Source of the DNA: SVTX01 sp964629615
GTDB taxonomy: Bacteria > Bacillota > Clostridia > Oscillospirales > CAG-272
Reading direction: 5' to 3'
Length of the DNA: 25,184 nucleotides
Assembly (NCBI GenBank): GCA_964629615.1
Contig: CAZVUD010000026.1
Coordinates: 1 to 25,184 of the forward strand
This document shows positions 24,213 through 25,184 of this stretch, in pieces (the stretch's first letter is position 1; each line of letters opens with the position of its first letter). Both the position numbers and the translations under genes were made by a program. The notes below the pieces were generated by a model. That model ran no database searches. It saw nothing but the letters and a program-made list of their open reading frames with translations, and was not told where the DNA came from.

Positions 24213-24545
24213 TTACTCGGTTACTGTCCACTTATTTGTTGTAGAGTTATAAGTTGCAGTATACTTATTATCTGTAGTTTGATACTTAATTTCAGAGCTT
24301 GTATATGTTAATCCTGTTATAGAGATACCATCGCCATTATTTTTATAATCATGCTGACCGTCAGACATATCCAAAGCATAAGCTTCCTTGTATGCATTCT
24401 GTGCCTGCTGCATAACCTTAGACTCATTAGCCTTCTTAATAACACCCGAGAATGTAGGAATAAGCACGCCTGCCAAGATCGCAATTACTGCGATTACGAT
24501 TACAAGCTCTACGATAGTAAAGCCTTTTTTATTTATTTTTTTCAT
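24213..24545 (-). CDS. Probable major type IV pilin
   Basis: The 110-residue protein has a short leader MKKINKKG, cleavage after Gly8, and FTIVELVIVIAVIAILAGVLIPTF with Glu at +5, an excellent match to class III prepilin signals. The mature form is about 102 residues, short for a pilin, and its Thr/Asn/Tyr-rich C-terminal half has no cysteines. It is taken as the major subunit because a terminator follows it directly and its start has a strong GGAAGG site. It begins one base after the stop of the truncated upstream gene. The gene and its upstream neighbour are visibly more AT-rich than the rest of the locus. Confidence 0.9.
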   Translation of the reverse strand: MKKINKKGFTIVELVIVIAVIAILAGVLIPTFSGVIKKANESKVMQQAQNAYKEAYALDMSDGQHDYKNNGDGISITGLTYTSSEIKYQTTDNKYTATYNSTTNKWTVTE

Positions 24546-24546
24546 T

Positions 24547-25184
24547 TTAGTTACCTTCCTTTACAACGTTGAGTTTTGAGTTTGTGAGTTTAACGTTAGA
24601 ACTGTTTACATTCTTAGCCCATGTAGGAACGTATGTACTGTATACAGCCTCAATAGAGCCAACATTTCTGCCGTACATGCCCAAGAAACTAGCTAAAGAA
24701 GAAGTCAAACAAGTAACTTCGCCTTGCTGTAATTTGCCCTTGGTAACGATGAAATCTGCAACATCACCAACATCTATGGTATTATCTCTTCCCCACAGTA
24801 TATCAGTCACGTCCTCCAAAACCCCGGGCTTAGTATACATATACAGTCTCATTTGGAAAGGAAACTTAGGGGCATTATTTTTATATATATTACTATAGTA
24901 ATGATGTAAATGAGGTACTTCTACGCCACAGGATTTTGCGAAATTAAGAATTGAAAAGCGCATATCACCATTGTTACCATTCCTAACTAAGTAATCGTTG
25001 TAGTTTATCTCTTTTGTGTATTTTCCATCGCTATCCAAAGTAAATATGCGTGCAAACACAATTTCAGAAGAAAAAGCAACAGTTAAATCTTTATCATTCT
25101 CCATTTGAGCTTTGTTGAAGATAGTATTAGGATAATTAAGATTCCAATTAGTATTATTGATTTCTACCTTAGTATCAGGTGCAC
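24547..25184 (-). CDS. Unknown protein upstream of the pilin, 5' end cut by window edge
   Basis: The reading frame stays open from the stop at 24547 to the window edge; an internal ATG at 25104 gives 185 codons, but 26 further sense codons precede it, so the true start lies outside. I do not recognise the protein. The visible part is soluble, rich in Asn, Tyr and Val, with segments such as FARIFTLDSDGKY, LYMYTKPGVLEDVTDILWG and VADFIVTKG. It ends one base before the pilin ATG and so belongs to the pilus operon. A surface or pilus-associated component is possible, but whether it carries an N-terminal prepilin or secretion signal cannot be seen. Confidence 0.8.
   Translation of the reverse strand, partial: APDTKVEINNTNWNLNYPNTIFNKAQMENDKDLTVAFSSEIVFARIFTLDSDGKYTKEINYNDYLVRNGNNGDMRFSILNFAKSCGVEVPHLHHYYSNIYKNNAPKFPFQMRLYMYTKPGVLEDVTDILWGRDNTIDVGDVADFIVTKGKLQQGEVTCLTSSLASFLGMYGRNVGSIEAVYSTYVPTWAKNVNSSNVKLTNSKLNVVKEGN

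Overview
The window looks like a scaffold from an uncultured Clostridia-type Firmicute, probably a metagenome assembly. The reasons are strong AGGAGG-type ribosome binding sites, near-consensus sigma-A promoters (TTGACA-N17-TATAAT), a CIRCE heat-shock operator, a UPF0237/UPF0210 gene pair, a Gram-positive style type IV pilus locus and a run of ten Ns at 16001-16010. No species can be named from the sequence alone. The left edge starts inside a (TGTC)13 microsatellite and the right edge cuts a gene.

Layout. 1-2120: microsatellite, then glmS on the minus strand with its own promoter and no glmS ribozyme. 2121-5058: CIRCE operator, a leader of unclear function, clpB on the plus strand, and a 19-bp inverted repeat shared as a terminator with the convergent SGNH-family gene (5065-5862, minus). 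5992-7473: promoter and asnS. 7480-15766: one long plus-strand operon for Phe/Tyr synthesis in the order tyrA, pheA, unknown gene, aroE-aroK fusion, aroB, aroA, aroC, aroQ. Three junctions are 4-base ATGA overlaps and the other gaps are 11-23 nt. Together they encode all steps from DAHP to chorismate plus both branches to prephenate products; DAHP synthase is not in the window. 15876-16000: promoter and tRNA-Gln(CUG), cut at its 3' end by the assembly gap. 16065-17842: terminator, then UPF0210/PFL and ACT-domain UPF0237 genes on the minus strand under a consensus promoter. 17844-25184: a minus-strand type IV pilus operon read from the right edge leftwards: truncated unknown gene, major pilin, internal terminator, three minor pilin-like genes, PilM-like protein, prepilin peptidase, PilC/GspF, PilB/GspE, final terminator.

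The most interesting signal is ahead of tyrA. Between a promoter and a textbook intrinsic terminator lies a 24-codon reading frame containing seven consecutive Phe/Tyr codons (FFYFYFY). These codons overlap the left arm of a hairpin whose right arm holds the leader stop codon. This is the architecture of ribosome-mediated transcription attenuation, as known for the enterobacterial pheA and trp leaders, but here it sits in front of a whole Firmicute Phe/Tyr/shikimate operon where a T-box might have been expected. The operon also carries one conserved-position protein of unknown function (9806-10612). A second expression-tuning device appears in the pilus operon: a terminator directly after the major pilin gene that should set a high pilin-to-machinery ratio.
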